Origin: Streptomyces lavendulae subsp. lavendulae
Lineage (GTDB): Bacteria > Actinomycetota > Actinomycetes > Streptomycetales > Streptomycetaceae
Direction: 5' to 3'
NCBI RefSeq assembly: GCF_002803845.1
Contig: NZ_CP024985.1
Span: forward strand, 6,335,501 to 6,399,500
DNA length: 64,000 bases
Shown here: positions 16,460 through 29,798 of the stretch, one piece after another
Layout: each line of letters opens with the position of its first letter
Numbering within the stretch: the first letter of the stretch is position 1
The notes under the pieces: model-generated
Database searches by the model: none
The model's input: only the letters and a program-made list of their open reading frames with translations
Told to the model about the DNA's origin: nothing
Translations under genes and position numbers: made by a program

Positions 16460-17236
16460 ATGTCCATGTCCATCTGGGAATCCCTCGCAGTCCTGGCCGC
16501 CGGAATCGGCGCCGGCACCATCAACACCATCGTCGGTTCCGGCACCCTGATCACCTTCCCCGTGCTGCTCGCCACCGGACTGCCCCCGGTCACCGCGAAC
16601 GTGTCCAACACCCTCGGCCTGGTGCCCGGTTCCCTCAGCGGGGCCTTCGGCTACCGCAAGGAGCTCCGGGGCCAGCGCGCCCGCGTCCTGCGCTTCGGAG
16701 CGGTCTCGCTCGTCGGCGGCCTCGCGGGCGCGATCCTGCTCCTGCTCCTGCCGTCGGACTCCTTCGACACGATCGTGCCCGTCCTCATCGGCCTGGCCCT
16801 GGTCCTCGTCATCCTTCAGCCCCGCCTCGCCGCGGCCGTGCGCCGCCGCCAGGAAGCCGCCGGCGGCGACACCGCGCACCCGGACGGCGGCCCTGCCCTC
16901 ATGACCGGCATGCTGCTCGCCAGCGCCTACGGGGGCTACTTCGGCGCCGCGCAGGGCGTCCTCTACCTCGGGCTGATGGGCCTCTTCCTCCACGACGACC
17001 TGCAGCGCATCAACGCCGTCAAGAACGTCGTCGCCGCCCTCGTCAACGGCATCGCGGCCGTCTTCTTCCTCTTCGTCGCCGAGTTCGACTGGACGGCCGT
17101 GGTCCTGATCGCCATCGGCTCCACCATCGGCGGCCAGATCGGCGCCAAGGTCGGCCGGCGCCTCCCGCCGACCGTCCTGCGCGGAGTCATCGTGACGGTC
17201 GGGATCCTCGCGATCGTCCAGCTCCTCCTCCGCTGA
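16460..17236 (+). CDS. TauE/SafE-family permease
   Basis: A 258-aa membrane protein with about eight hydrophobic segments and the two-fold repeat typical of TauE/SafE (DUF81). The motif GAGTINTIVGSGTLITFP is near the N-terminus and GGYFGAAQGVLYL begins the second half. Family members are thought to export sulfite, sulfoacetate or related anions. The substrate cannot be deduced here. The ATG at 16460 is best spaced from AAAGGGG (16441-16447). The ATG at 16448 is too close to that site. Confidence 0.87.
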   Translation: MSMSIWESLAVLAAGIGAGTINTIVGSGTLITFPVLLATGLPPVTANVSNTLGLVPGSLSGAFGYRKELRGQRARVLRFGAVSLVGGLAGAILLLLLPSDSFDTIVPVLIGLALVLVILQPRLAAAVRRRQEAAGGDTAHPDGGPALMTGMLLASAYGGYFGAAQGVLYLGLMGLFLHDDLQRINAVKNVVAALVNGIAAVFFLFVAEFDWTAVVLIAIGSTIGGQIGAKVGRRLPPTVLRGVIVTVGILAIVQLLLR

Positions 17237-17237
17237 A

Positions 17238-17258
17238 CGGCGTACGAGGAGTACGCCG
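17238..17258. terminator. Short hairpin between convergent genes
   Basis: CGGCGTAC (17238-17245), loop GAGGA, GTACGCCG (17251-17258): a perfect 8-bp stem directly after the permease stop. It also lies downstream of the minus-strand HNH gene. Confidence 0.5.
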
Positions 17259-17275
17259 CCCAGCGGACGAGTTGC

Positions 17276-17779
17276 TCAGGCGCTACGCCCGAGCCACTCG
17301 GGCAGCCCGTCCTGCCCGCCCACACCGAGGGCGAGCAGCATCGCGTCGGCCGGAGACGGGACGAAGGGCTTGCGCAGCAAGGGCATCCCCGCCTCCTCCG
17401 GAGTCCGCGCCGCCTTGCGGTGGTTGTCCTCGGCGCAGGAGGCCACCGTGTTCAGCCACGTGTCCCCACCGCCCTGCGCCCTCGGCAGTACGTGGTCCAC
17501 GGTCGTCGCGCGCTTCCCGCAGTACGCGCACCGGTGTTGGTCCCGGACCAACACCCCCCTCCGTGACCAGGGAGCATGTCTTCGGAAGGGCACCCGCACG
17601 TACCTGCACAACCTGATCACCCGCGGCATCGGCAACTCCATGGTGGCCGCACGCACACGCAGCTCGGGATGCGACTGTTCGACCACGGCCTTGTCCTGGA
17701 GCACCAGGACCACGGCCCGGTTCAGCGTCACCGTCGACAACGGCTCGAAGCTCGCGTTGAGTACCAGCGTGTCCCGCAT
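17276..17779 (-). CDS. HNH-domain endonuclease-like protein
   Basis: A 167-aa protein with a treble-clef HNH motif: CAYCGKRATTVDHVLPRAQG, then NTVASCAEDNHRK. The CxxC and the later Cys fit a zinc site and the DH/N/H residues a metal-dependent nuclease. The start at 17779 follows a perfect GGGAGGT site. This short HNH protein is a common single-copy chromosomal gene in actinomycetes, not linked to a restriction system here. Its role is unknown, possibly DNA processing. Confidence 0.85.
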   Translation of the reverse strand: MRDTLVLNASFEPLSTVTLNRAVVLVLQDKAVVEQSHPELRVRAATMELPMPRVIRLCRYVRVPFRRHAPWSRRGVLVRDQHRCAYCGKRATTVDHVLPRAQGGGDTWLNTVASCAEDNHRKAARTPEEAGMPLLRKPFVPSPADAMLLALGVGGQDGLPEWLGRSA

Positions 17780-17876
17780 CTCGCCCACCTCCCGTGTGCA
17801 GGCCCGCGACCACCCCGGCGGCAGGGCCCGCAACCACTCTGGCCGCGCGCGCCACGCGGGACAACGCAATAAAAAT

Positions 17877-17911
17877 GCCCGGTCCTGGCCGTCTTTAGAC
17901 CAGGACCGGGC
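17877..17911 (-). terminator. Intrinsic terminator of the PEBP gene
   Basis: A 12-bp perfect stem (17877-17888 with 17900-17911; arm GCCCGGTCCTGG) is followed on the minus strand by ATTTTTATT. It is one of the few terminators in this window with a real U-tract. Confidence 0.85.
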
Positions 17912-17928
17912 GAACACGCGGAGAACGA

Positions 17929-18462
17929 TCAGCGCAACGGAGCCTCGTACTCACCGATCAGCTGGGCCCGGCCGAGCGCGTGGAAGCGCAGATGGAAACC
18001 GACGACCGCCGGGGAGGAGTCCTCGTCCGGCCCGAGCTGCTCCCGGTCCACCGCGTACACGGTGAACACGTACCGGTGCCGCTCCCCGCGCGGCGGAGCC
18101 GCGCCGCCGAAGTCACGCGTGCCGTAGTCGTTGCGCGCGTGCACGGCACCCTCGGGCAGCCCGGCGAAGTCCCCGCTCCCCGCACCGGCCGGCAGCTCGG
18201 TCACCGAGACCGGCAGGTCGAAGAGCACCCAGTGCCAGAACCCGCTGCCCGTCGGGGCGTCCGGGTCGAAGCAGGTCACCGCGAAGCTCTTCGTCCCCTC
18301 GGGGAAGCCCTCCCACCGCAGCTGCGGCGAGACGTTCTTGCCCGTCAGGACCTGGGCCGCGTGCAGATCGGCCCCCGGTGCGACGTCGTCGCTCGTCACC
18401 GTGAAGGAAGGAACCTCCGGGTGGAAGGCGTGCGGAAGGGGGGCCCTGTTCTGTTCGGCCAC
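17929..18462 (-). CDS. PEBP/YbhB-family protein
   Basis: A 177-aa phosphatidylethanolamine-binding-protein-like (YbhB/YbcL) protein. Signatures are the ligand-site segment VTCFDPDAPTGSGFWHWVLFD (beginning about 74) and RNDYGTRDFGGAAPPRGERH. Most bacterial members have no proven role. The GTG at 18462 was chosen because AGGAGGT sits 7 bases upstream. An ATG at 18489 lies before that site. Confidence 0.88.
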   Translation of the reverse strand: MAEQNRAPLPHAFHPEVPSFTVTSDDVAPGADLHAAQVLTGKNVSPQLRWEGFPEGTKSFAVTCFDPDAPTGSGFWHWVLFDLPVSVTELPAGAGSGDFAGLPEGAVHARNDYGTRDFGGAAPPRGERHRYVFTVYAVDREQLGPDEDSSPAVVGFHLRFHALGRAQLIGEYEAPLR

Positions 18463-18509
18463 TGCTGTACCTCCTGAGGGGAAACGCATACGGGCGTACG
18501 GGCCCGAGC

Positions 18510-19292
18510 CTAGAACCAGTTGCGCTGCGAACCGACCGACGCGATCCACTGGTTCAGGTACGCGGCCCAGTCCGTTCCCTCGTACGACTGCAGACCCACC
18601 TGGAAGCAGCGGTAGGTGTCGCTGCCCTCGCTGAACAGGCCCGGCTTCTTGTCCATCTCCAGCACGACGTCCATCTCACGGCCGTCCGAGACGAAGGTCA
18701 GCTCCACCTGGTTCAGACCGCGGTACTGCGACGGCGGCAGGAACTCGATCTCCTGGTAGAACGGCAGCGTCTGCCGGGTGCCGCGGATGTGCCCGCGCTC
18801 CATGTCCGCACTGCGGAACGAGAAGCCCAGCTGCCGGAAGGCATCGAGGATCGCCTGCTGCGCCGGCACCGGGTGCACGTTGATCGGGTCGAGGTCACCC
18901 GCGTCCACCGCGCGCGCGATCTCCAGCTCGGTGCTGACCCCGATGTTCATCCCGTGCAGGTGCTGGCCCCCGAAGTGGGTGATCGGCGTCTCCGCCGGGA
19001 TCTCCAGCCCGAACGGCACCACGTGCAGTGCGCCGGCCTGCACCTGGAAGGCACCGCCGAGGCGCTGCTTGGTGAAGACGACGTCCTGCTTGTACTCGTG
19101 GTCGCCGCCCTCCACCTCCACGCGCGCCTGGAGGCCGACGGACAGGCCCTCGATCTGCTGCTCCACGGACCCGCCCTGGATCCGGACCTCGCCCTGGACG
19201 ATCCCACCCGGCACGACGTTCGGCTCGGTGATGATCGTGTCCACCGAAGCACCACCGGCACCCAGGCTCGCGAACAGCTTCCTGAACCCCAT
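18510..19292 (-). CDS. spo0M: Sporulation-control protein Spo0M
   Basis: A 260-aa protein of the Spo0M family, an arrestin-like beta-sandwich. It has the family N-terminus MGFRKLFASLGAGGASVDT and the segments PGGIVQGEVRI and HVVPFGLEIPAETPIT. In Bacillus, Spo0M affects sporulation stage 0. In Streptomyces a role in development is plausible but not shown by sequence. It is encoded 47 bases upstream of the PEBP gene on the same strand and may share a transcript. It is divergent from mpg. Confidence 0.9.
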   Translation of the reverse strand: MGFRKLFASLGAGGASVDTIITEPNVVPGGIVQGEVRIQGGSVEQQIEGLSVGLQARVEVEGGDHEYKQDVVFTKQRLGGAFQVQAGALHVVPFGLEIPAETPITHFGGQHLHGMNIGVSTELEIARAVDAGDLDPINVHPVPAQQAILDAFRQLGFSFRSADMERGHIRGTRQTLPFYQEIEFLPPSQYRGLNQVELTFVSDGREMDVVLEMDKKPGLFSEGSDTYRCFQVGLQSYEGTDWAAYLNQWIASVGSQRNWF

Positions 19293-19409
19293 GCTCTATC
19301 TCCCCTGATACGGATCTAAGGATCTGGCGACTACGTCGCGCCTACCCCTTACCAACGCGGAACCTTAGGCCCCGGTTGCACGGGCGCCCGTTCCACTACG
19401 CTCGACCGG

Positions 19410-20051
19410 ATGAGCGCGCGCCCCGACCGTACGCCCCTGTCCCGCTCCTTCTTCGACCGGCCGGTCCTCACCGTGGCCCCCGACCTGCTGGGCCGCGTCC
19501 TCGTCCGCCGTACGCCGGACGGCCCCGTGGAACTGCGCATCACGGAGGTCGAGGCCTACGAGGGCGCGGCCGACCCGGGCTCCCACGCCTACCGAGGCCG
19601 CACCGACCGCAACGCGTCGATGTTCGGCCCGCCCGGACACGCGTACGTCTACTTCATCTACGGCATGTGGTTCAGCCTCAACCTGGTGTGCGGTCCGCCC
19701 GGACACGCGAGCGGTGTCCTGCTGCGCGCCGGGGAGATCACGGTGGGCGCGGACCTCGCAGCCAAACGTCGGCTTTCCGCCAGAAACCCCAGAGAACTGG
19801 CCAAGGGCCCGGCTCGCCTGGCCACGGCCCTCGACATCGACCGTTCCCTGGACGGCACGGACCTCTGCGCCGGCCCCGATTCCCCGCTGACCCTCCTCAC
19901 GGGTACCGCAACCCCGTCCGACCTGGTCGGCAACGGGCCCCGGACCGGAGTCGGCGGCGCGGGGGCCGCCCATCCCTACCGCTACTGGATCACCGGCGAC
20001 CCGACGGTGAGCCCCTACCGCCCCCACGCGCCACGCCGCCGCTCGACTTGA
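19410..20051 (+). CDS. mpg: 3-methyladenine DNA glycosylase (Mpg/AAG family)
   Basis: A 213-aa AAG-type glycosylase that removes alkylated purines in base-excision repair. Diagnostic motifs are LGRVLV, ITEVEAYEG with the catalytic Glu, SHAYRGRTDRNASMFGPPGHAYVYFIYGMWF, and LAKGPARLATAL. The C-terminus ends in a basic PHAPRRRST tail. The ATG at 19410 fits the family N-terminus. Its stop codon overlaps the -35 region of a putative rRNA promoter, so it is tightly packed against the rRNA operon. Confidence 0.9.
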   Translation: MSARPDRTPLSRSFFDRPVLTVAPDLLGRVLVRRTPDGPVELRITEVEAYEGAADPGSHAYRGRTDRNASMFGPPGHAYVYFIYGMWFSLNLVCGPPGHASGVLLRAGEITVGADLAAKRRLSARNPRELAKGPARLATALDIDRSLDGTDLCAGPDSPLTLLTGTATPSDLVGNGPRTGVGGAGAAHPYRYWITGDPTVSPYRPHAPRRRST

Positions 20052-20076
20052 CTCGGCCGTGACGGACCCCTAACGT
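20048..20076 (+). promoter_or_regulatory. Putative distal promoter of the rRNA operon
   Basis: TTGACT (20048-20053), a 17-base spacer, then TAACGT (20071-20076): a good match to the vegetative consensus and the best promoter in the leader. The -35 overlaps the mpg stop codon. Confidence 0.55.
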
Positions 20077-20223
20077 AGCCCGAGCCGCTTGAACGGGGTA
20101 CTGCCTTCGCAGACCCCCAGAGCGGCCAAACCACTACCTACGACTTACCCCTGGCGGGGTCCTATTCGGCATGCCCGAATTCCCTGCCCGTCGGCTCGAT
20201 TATGAGTCGCAAGGGGAAAGCGC

Positions 20224-20394
20224 TAACGTAGCGGAGCGCCGAAAGGCACAGACCCTCCAACGGTCACCGAATTCAAATCCAGAACCGGAAACGGCGTGGA
20301 AATGATCTGGTAAGGTTGGAATCGCCGGAAAGGGAAAACGCGAAAGCGAAGGACCTGGAAAGCGAAGCGCGAAAGACTCTGGTAGAGTCGGAAA
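20224..20394 (+). promoter_or_regulatory. Further candidate rRNA promoters in the leader
   Basis: A second TAACGT in the same CTAACGTAGC context as the distal one lies at 20224-20229. Two related elements, TCTGGTAAGGTTGGAA (20307-20322) and TCTGGTAGAGTCGGAA (20379-20394), are 72 bases apart and carry -10-like TAAGGT and TAGAGT. Streptomyces rRNA operons normally have three or four tandem promoters. The -35 regions of these are poor. Confidence 0.45.
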
Positions 20395-20478
20395 CGCAAG
20401 AACACAGAACGAAAGCCCGGAGGAAAGCCCGACAGGGTGAGTACAAAGGAAGCGTCCGTTCCTTGAGAACTCAACAGC

Positions 20479-20494
20479 GTGCCAAAAATCAACG
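20479..20494 (+). other. Left arm of the 16S rRNA processing stem
   Basis: GTGCCAAAAATCAACG in the leader is complementary, with one mismatch/bulge, to 22257-22273 in the 16S-23S spacer. Together they would enclose 16S in a long RNase III-type stem. The conserved leader element TTGAGAACTCAACAG begins just upstream, at about 20463. Confidence 0.65.
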
Positions 20495-20674
20495 CCAGAA
20501 GTTGATACCCCGTCCACTTCGGTGGATGAGGTTCCTTTGAAAAAGACCTGTGAGGTCGCCTTCGGGTGATGCTTGCAGGCAACCAAACACAGCGAGGACG
20601 TTGTGGCGCGTCGGTCATATTCCGACATGACGTGCCCGCTCAACGTGTGTGTGCACCCGATTACGGGTAAACAT

Positions 20675-25602
<4,928 letters not shown>

Positions 25603-25607
25603 TCAGT

Positions 25608-25632
25608 TGCTCGCGTCCACTGTGTTAGTTCT
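25608..25632 (+). other. Right arm of the 23S processing stem
   Basis: Complementary to 22453-22476, with a one-base bulge. It begins about five bases after the 23S 3' end. Confidence 0.8.
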
Positions 25633-25708
25633 GAAGCAACGAACGGTTGCTGGTTTCTAGAGCTAGAACACAACTACAGAGTGTGCTTGTTCGCTCGAAA
25701 CCGATAGG

Positions 25709-25828
25709 GTTTCGGTGGTCATAGCGTTAGGGAAACGCCCGGTTACATTCCGAACCCGGAAGCTAAGCCTTTCAGCGCCGATGGTACTGCAGGGGGGACC
25801 CTGTGGGAGAGTAGGACGCCGCCGAACA
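25709..25828 (+). rRNA. rrf: 5S ribosomal RNA
   Basis: About 120 bases starting GTTTCGGTGGTCATAGCG and ending at GCCGCCGAAC. The two ends pair to form helix I, and CCCGGTTACATTCCGAACCC is the conserved loop. The 23S-5S spacer is about 106 bases. Confidence 0.95.
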
Positions 25829-25835
25829 ATCTTTC

Positions 25836-25888
25836 AAAGGACCCTTGGTCCAGCGTTCAACGCTGGACCAAGGGTCCTTTTGTTTTTT
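25836..25888 (+). terminator. Terminator of the rRNA operon
   Basis: A 20-bp perfect stem (25836-25855 with 25861-25880, arms beginning AAAGGACCCTTGGTCC) with a TTCAA loop, followed by TTTTGTTTTTT. It is the strongest intrinsic terminator in the window. Confidence 0.95.
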
Positions 25889-25968
25889 CACCTCTTTACG
25901 CCGAAGCGCGGCCATGGGTTGGTTGCGCGAGAATGACTAGCGGTACCCCGAAGACAGGAGTCACACCC

Positions 25969-28317
25969 ATGTCCAACTCTCCCGACGATCGTCCGGAGCG
26001 CGAGCCTCGTCGCAACGACGGCGGTGACAGGGGCGGCTACCGCGGGGGCCGTGACGACCGTGGCGGTGACCGCGGTGGCTTCCGCCGCGACGACCGCGGT
26101 GGCCGTCCGACCGGTGGTGGCGGCGGTTTCCGCCGTGACGACCGTGGCGGGCGCCCCGCCGGCGACCGTCCCAGCGGCGGCGGCTTCCGTGGCCGCGACG
26201 ACCGCGGTGGCGACCGTCCCTCGTACCCCCGCCGTGACGACGACCGTGGCGGCCGTCCCACCGGTGGCGGCGGCGGCGGTTTCCGCCGTGACGACCGTGG
26301 TGGCGACCGTCCGTCGTACCCGCGTCGCGACGACCGTCCCAGCTACCCGCGCCGTGACGACGACCGTGGCGGCCGTCCCGTGAGCGGTGGTTTCCGCGGT
26401 GGTCGTGACGACCGCGGTGGCGACCGTCCCTCGTTCCCCCGCCGTGACGATGACCGTGGTGGGCGTCCGTCCTACCCGCGTCGTGACGACGAGCGCGGTG
26501 GTTTCCGTGGCGGTCGTGACGACCGTGGTGGCGACCGCCCCTCGTACCCGCGTCGTGACGACCGTGGTGGCGACCGTCCGTCCTACCCGCGCCGTGACGA
26601 CGACCGTGGTGGTTTCCGCGGTGGTCGTGACGACCGTGGTGGCGACCGTCCGTCCTACCCGCGTCGCGATGACGACCGTGGTGGTTTCCGTGGCGGTCGT
26701 GATGACCGTGGTGGCGACCGTCCCTCGTACCCGCGTCGTGACGACCGTGGTGGGGACCGTCCCTCGTTCCCCCGCCGTGACGATGACCGTGGTGGGCGTC
26801 CGTCCTACCCGCGTCGTGACGACGAGCGCGGTGGTTTCCGTGGCGGTCGTGACGACCGTGGTGGCGACCGCCCCTCGTACCCGCGTCGTGACGACCGTGG
26901 TGGCGACCGTCCGTCCTACCCGCGCCGTGACGACGAGCGTGGTGGTTTCCGCGGTGGCCGTGATGACCGTGGTGGCGACCGCCCGTCGTACCCGCGTCGT
27001 GACGACCGTGGTGGGGACCGTCCCTCGTACCCCCGCCGTGATGACGAGCGTGGTGGGCGTCCGTCCTACCCGCGTCGCGATGACGACCGCGGTGGTTTCC
27101 GTGGCGGTCGTGACGACCGTGGTGGCGACCGTCCGTCGTACCCGCGTCGTGACGACCGTGGTGGGGACCGTCCCTCGTACCCCCGCCGTGATGACGAGCG
27201 TGGTGGGCGTCCGTCCTACCCGCGTCGTGACGACGAGCGCGGTGGTTTCCGCGGTGGCCGTGACGACCGTGGTGGCGACCGCCCCTCGTACCCCCGCCGC
27301 GACGACCGCGGTGGCGACCGTGGTGGGTTCCGTGGTGGCCGCGATGACCGTGGTGGCTACCGTGGCCGCGACGACCGTGGCGGCGACCGTGACTTCCGCT
27401 CCGACCGCGACCCGGTCAAGCGGCTCCCGATCGACGACGACGTCACCGGGCACGAGATCGACGCCGACGTGCGTCAGGAGCTCCTGAGCCTGCCCAAGGG
27501 CCTGGCCGAGGAGGTCTCGCGCAACCTGGTCATGGTGGCCCGGCTCATCGACGAGGACCCCGAGCAGGCGTACGCGTACGCCCGGATCGCCCTGCGTCTG
27601 GCCTCCCGCGTCGCCGCCGTCCGTGAGGCCGCCGGCTTCGCCGCGTACGCCACGCAGAAGTACAGCGAGGCCCTCGCCGAGTTCCGTGCCTCCAAGCGGA
27701 TGACCGGCTCCGTCGAGCTGTGGCCCGTCATGGCCGACTGCGAGCGCGGCCTCGGCCGTCCGGAGCGGGCCCTGGCCATGGCCGGCGAACCCGAGGTGCA
27801 GAAGCTGGACAAGGCCGGCCAGGTCGAGATGCGTCTGGTCGCCGCCGGTGCCCGCCGGGACATGGGCGAGCTCGACGCCGCCATCGTGACCCTGCAGAGC
27901 CCGGAGCTGGCCTCCAACTCCGTCCAGCCCTGGACCGCGCGCCTGCGCTACGCCTACGCCGACGCCCTGCTGGCCGCAGGCCGTGAGGACGAGGCCCGCG
28001 AGTGGTTCGCGAAGACCCTTGAGGCCGACAAGGACGGGGCGACCGACGCCTCGGACCGCCTGGCCGAGATCGACGGGGTCGAGTTCGTCGACGCCGCCGC
28101 CGTCGAGGAGGAGGAGGCGGCGGACCTCGCCGACGACCTCGACGACGCGGACGACGAGGACGAGGACGAGGCCGAGGTGGCCGCCGCCGAGCGGGCCGCC
28201 GACCAGGCCGAGTACTACGACGAGGACGACGAGGAGTACGAGCCCCTCGACGAGGCCGACGTCGACGTGACCGACGAGATCGTGGTCGTCGAGGACGACG
28301 AGCGCGACAAGGCGTAA
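25969..28317 (+). CDS. Large RGG/RD-repeat protein with TPR-like C-terminal domain
   Basis: A 782-aa protein in three parts. Residues about 1-475 are an intrinsically disordered, Arg/Gly/Asp-rich region built from units such as DRPSYPRRDDRGG and FRGGRDDRGG. Residues about 475-700 are a conserved helical, TPR-like domain (LPKGLAEEVSRNLVMVARLI, AYAYARIALRLASR, then EALAEFRASKRMTG). The last 80 residues are very acidic. RGG-rich regions commonly bind RNA or drive condensates. With the gene lying directly after the rRNA operon, a ribosome- or RNA-related role is an attractive inference, not shown. The ATG at 25969 follows ACAGGAG. An ATG at 25933 lies before that site. Confidence 0.85.
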   Translation: MSNSPDDRPEREPRRNDGGDRGGYRGGRDDRGGDRGGFRRDDRGGRPTGGGGGFRRDDRGGRPAGDRPSGGGFRGRDDRGGDRPSYPRRDDDRGGRPTGGGGGGFRRDDRGGDRPSYPRRDDRPSYPRRDDDRGGRPVSGGFRGGRDDRGGDRPSFPRRDDDRGGRPSYPRRDDERGGFRGGRDDRGGDRPSYPRRDDRGGDRPSYPRRDDDRGGFRGGRDDRGGDRPSYPRRDDDRGGFRGGRDDRGGDRPSYPRRDDRGGDRPSFPRRDDDRGGRPSYPRRDDERGGFRGGRDDRGGDRPSYPRRDDRGGDRPSYPRRDDERGGFRGGRDDRGGDRPSYPRRDDRGGDRPSYPRRDDERGGRPSYPRRDDDRGGFRGGRDDRGGDRPSYPRRDDRGGDRPSYPRRDDERGGRPSYPRRDDERGGFRGGRDDRGGDRPSYPRRDDRGGDRGGFRGGRDDRGGYRGRDDRGGDRDFRSDRDPVKRLPIDDDVTGHEIDADVRQELLSLPKGLAEEVSRNLVMVARLIDEDPEQAYAYARIALRLASRVAAVREAAGFAAYATQKYSEALAEFRASKRMTGSVELWPVMADCERGLGRPERALAMAGEPEVQKLDKAGQVEMRLVAAGARRDMGELDAAIVTLQSPELASNSVQPWTARLRYAYADALLAAGREDEAREWFAKTLEADKDGATDASDRLAEIDGVEFVDAAAVEEEEAADLADDLDDADDEDEDEAEVAAAERAADQAEYYDEDDEEYEPLDEADVDVTDEIVVVEDDERDKA
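26422..26936 (+). repeat. Recent 333-bp-offset duplication within the repeat region
   Basis: The 182-bp block 26422-26603 is identical base for base to 26755-26936, including silent positions. The offset is 333 bp (111 codons). The identity shows very recent duplication or gene conversion rather than old repeats kept by selection on the protein. Confidence 0.85.
26990..27230 (+). repeat. Second recent duplication, 150-bp offset
   Basis: A block of about 80-90 bp starting near 26990 recurs 150 bp (50 codons) downstream, near 27140, almost without change. Both offsets in the region are multiples of three, so the reading frame is kept. Confidence 0.75.
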
Positions 28318-28323
28318 GCCGGA

Positions 28324-28361
28324 CGAAAGGGCGGCACCCCCTCGGGGGTGCCGCCCTTTCG
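28324..28361. terminator. Hairpin between convergent genes
   Basis: A 16-bp perfect stem (28325-28340 with 28345-28360) with a CTCG tetraloop. The arm begins GAAAGGGCGGCACCCC. It serves the repeat protein and the convergent DUF1015 gene. Confidence 0.8.
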
Positions 28362-28386
28362 CATGTCCGGAGTGGTGCGCCCCCGG

Positions 28387-29661
28387 TCAGTCCACGCTGC
28401 GCAGGACCAGGCCGGTGGCCGGCTTCGGGCCGAAGGAGGTCGACTTCCGGGGCATCGTGACGCCCTGGCGGGCCAGGTCCCGGACCACCGCCTCCCGTAC
28501 GGGGTGCAGCAGGACGGCCGTGCCGCCGTGGCGTTCGGCCATGGCCACGGTGGCGGGGGCGTCGTGGATGTACGTGATCTGGTCGGGGGCGTCCGGGACC
28601 TGCCACAGGGCGTCGAGCAGGGTCGCGTGCAGCACCGTCGCGTCCAGCCGGCGCCAGGCCTCGGGCCGGTCGTGGCGGACGGTGCGCTCGATGAGGGCCG
28701 GATCCGGGTCGGTGACCAGGTGGAAGGTGCCGTCGCCGGTGAGCAGGAAGGCGTTGCCGCGTTCCGAGGCGTCGGCGAGGGCCTCCAGGGCCAGGGGGAG
28801 CGGGCCGTCGACCGGGCGGACCCGGAAGGAGCCGTCGAGGGCGGCCAGCGCGCGCGACAGCGGCAGGCGGCGCAGCATCCGGTGGATGGCGCGGACCTGG
28901 AGCGGATAGCGGGCGGTGTCCACGAGCAGGACGAGGCCGAAGTCCCACGGGGTGGGCGAGCCGTGCTCCTGCTGGAGGCGCAGGTAGGTGGCCCAGCGGT
29001 GGTGGCCGTCGGCGATCAGGGCCTGGCGGTGGCCGAGGTCGTCGGTGACGGCGGCCAGCTCGGCGGGGTCGGTGATGGCCCACAGGCTGTGGCAGAAGCC
29101 GTCCTCCGTGACGGTCGACAGCAGCGGGGGCCGGCGGGCGGCGGTGGCCTCGACGACCGCGGCCGCTCCCGTGCCGGGGCCGTCGCCCAGGTACGTCAGG
29201 AGGAGGGGTTCGAGGTTGGCCGACGTGGCGCGCATCAGGCCCGCCCGGTCGGTGACCACGTCCGGCATGACGTCCTCGTGCGGCAGGACGATGCCGTCCC
29301 CGGCTTCGGACAGGGCGAGGGCGCCGATGATGCCGCGCTGGAGGACCCCGGCCCTGCGCTGTTCGTAGACGTAGAGGGCGGGCTGCGGGTCGGCGCTGAG
29401 GATGCCCTCGGCGAGCCAGTCCCGGAGGGTGCGGGCGGCCTGCTCGTTGCGCGCGGCGGGGGTTTCGGCCTGCGGCAGGATCAGCCGCACGATGTTGTGC
29501 GGATCGGCGGATTCGAGGTAGTCGACTCCGTCGGGGCGCACGACCACGTCGTACGGCGGGGAGGTCACGGCGGCGAGGCTGCCGACGCGCTGCGGGACGT
29601 AGCGCAGTCCGTGGAAGGGGATCAGGCGCAGCCCGTGCTCCGCGTTGCCAGGTGTGGTCAT
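28387..29661 (-). CDS. DUF1015-family protein
   Basis: A 424-aa protein with the DUF1015 pattern: an N-terminal FHGLRYVPQRVGSLAAVTSPPYDVV, then HNIVRLILP, YVYEQRR, GIIGALALSE, ADGHHRWATYLRLQ and KSTSFGPKP. Members occur widely and their function is not established. A link to serine kinases (SbnI type) has been described for some relatives. The ATG at 29661 is about 12 residues before the conserved start. It is divergent from the HAD gene. Confidence 0.83.
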   Translation of the reverse strand: MTTPGNAEHGLRLIPFHGLRYVPQRVGSLAAVTSPPYDVVVRPDGVDYLESADPHNIVRLILPQAETPAARNEQAARTLRDWLAEGILSADPQPALYVYEQRRAGVLQRGIIGALALSEAGDGIVLPHEDVMPDVVTDRAGLMRATSANLEPLLLTYLGDGPGTGAAAVVEATAARRPPLLSTVTEDGFCHSLWAITDPAELAAVTDDLGHRQALIADGHHRWATYLRLQQEHGSPTPWDFGLVLLVDTARYPLQVRAIHRMLRRLPLSRALAALDGSFRVRPVDGPLPLALEALADASERGNAFLLTGDGTFHLVTDPDPALIERTVRHDRPEAWRRLDATVLHATLLDALWQVPDAPDQITYIHDAPATVAMAERHGGTAVLLHPVREAVVRDLARQGVTMPRKSTSFGPKPATGLVLRSVD

Positions 29662-29798
29662 TGGTGCATGGTAAGACCCGTCTCGCGATGCGGGATGATC
29701 GGGTGACCGACCTCGATCGGTGCAAAATCGGACAAGATCGATCCAAAGAAGCCCTGGAAATCAGCGGGGCGCGGAATCAGCGAATGAGGAGCGGCCAG

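Noticed and set aside
25888..27453. A 521-residue open frame on the minus strand over the RGG repeat region
   Set aside because: It is a shadow created by the repeat. Its protein is monotonous Thr/Val/Arg/Ala, it runs through the coding strand of the RGG gene and has no start signal.
26387..27487. A 366-residue plus-strand frame within the same repeat region
   Set aside because: It is a frame-shifted shadow with low-complexity Val/Thr/Arg sequence and no ribosome site or homology.
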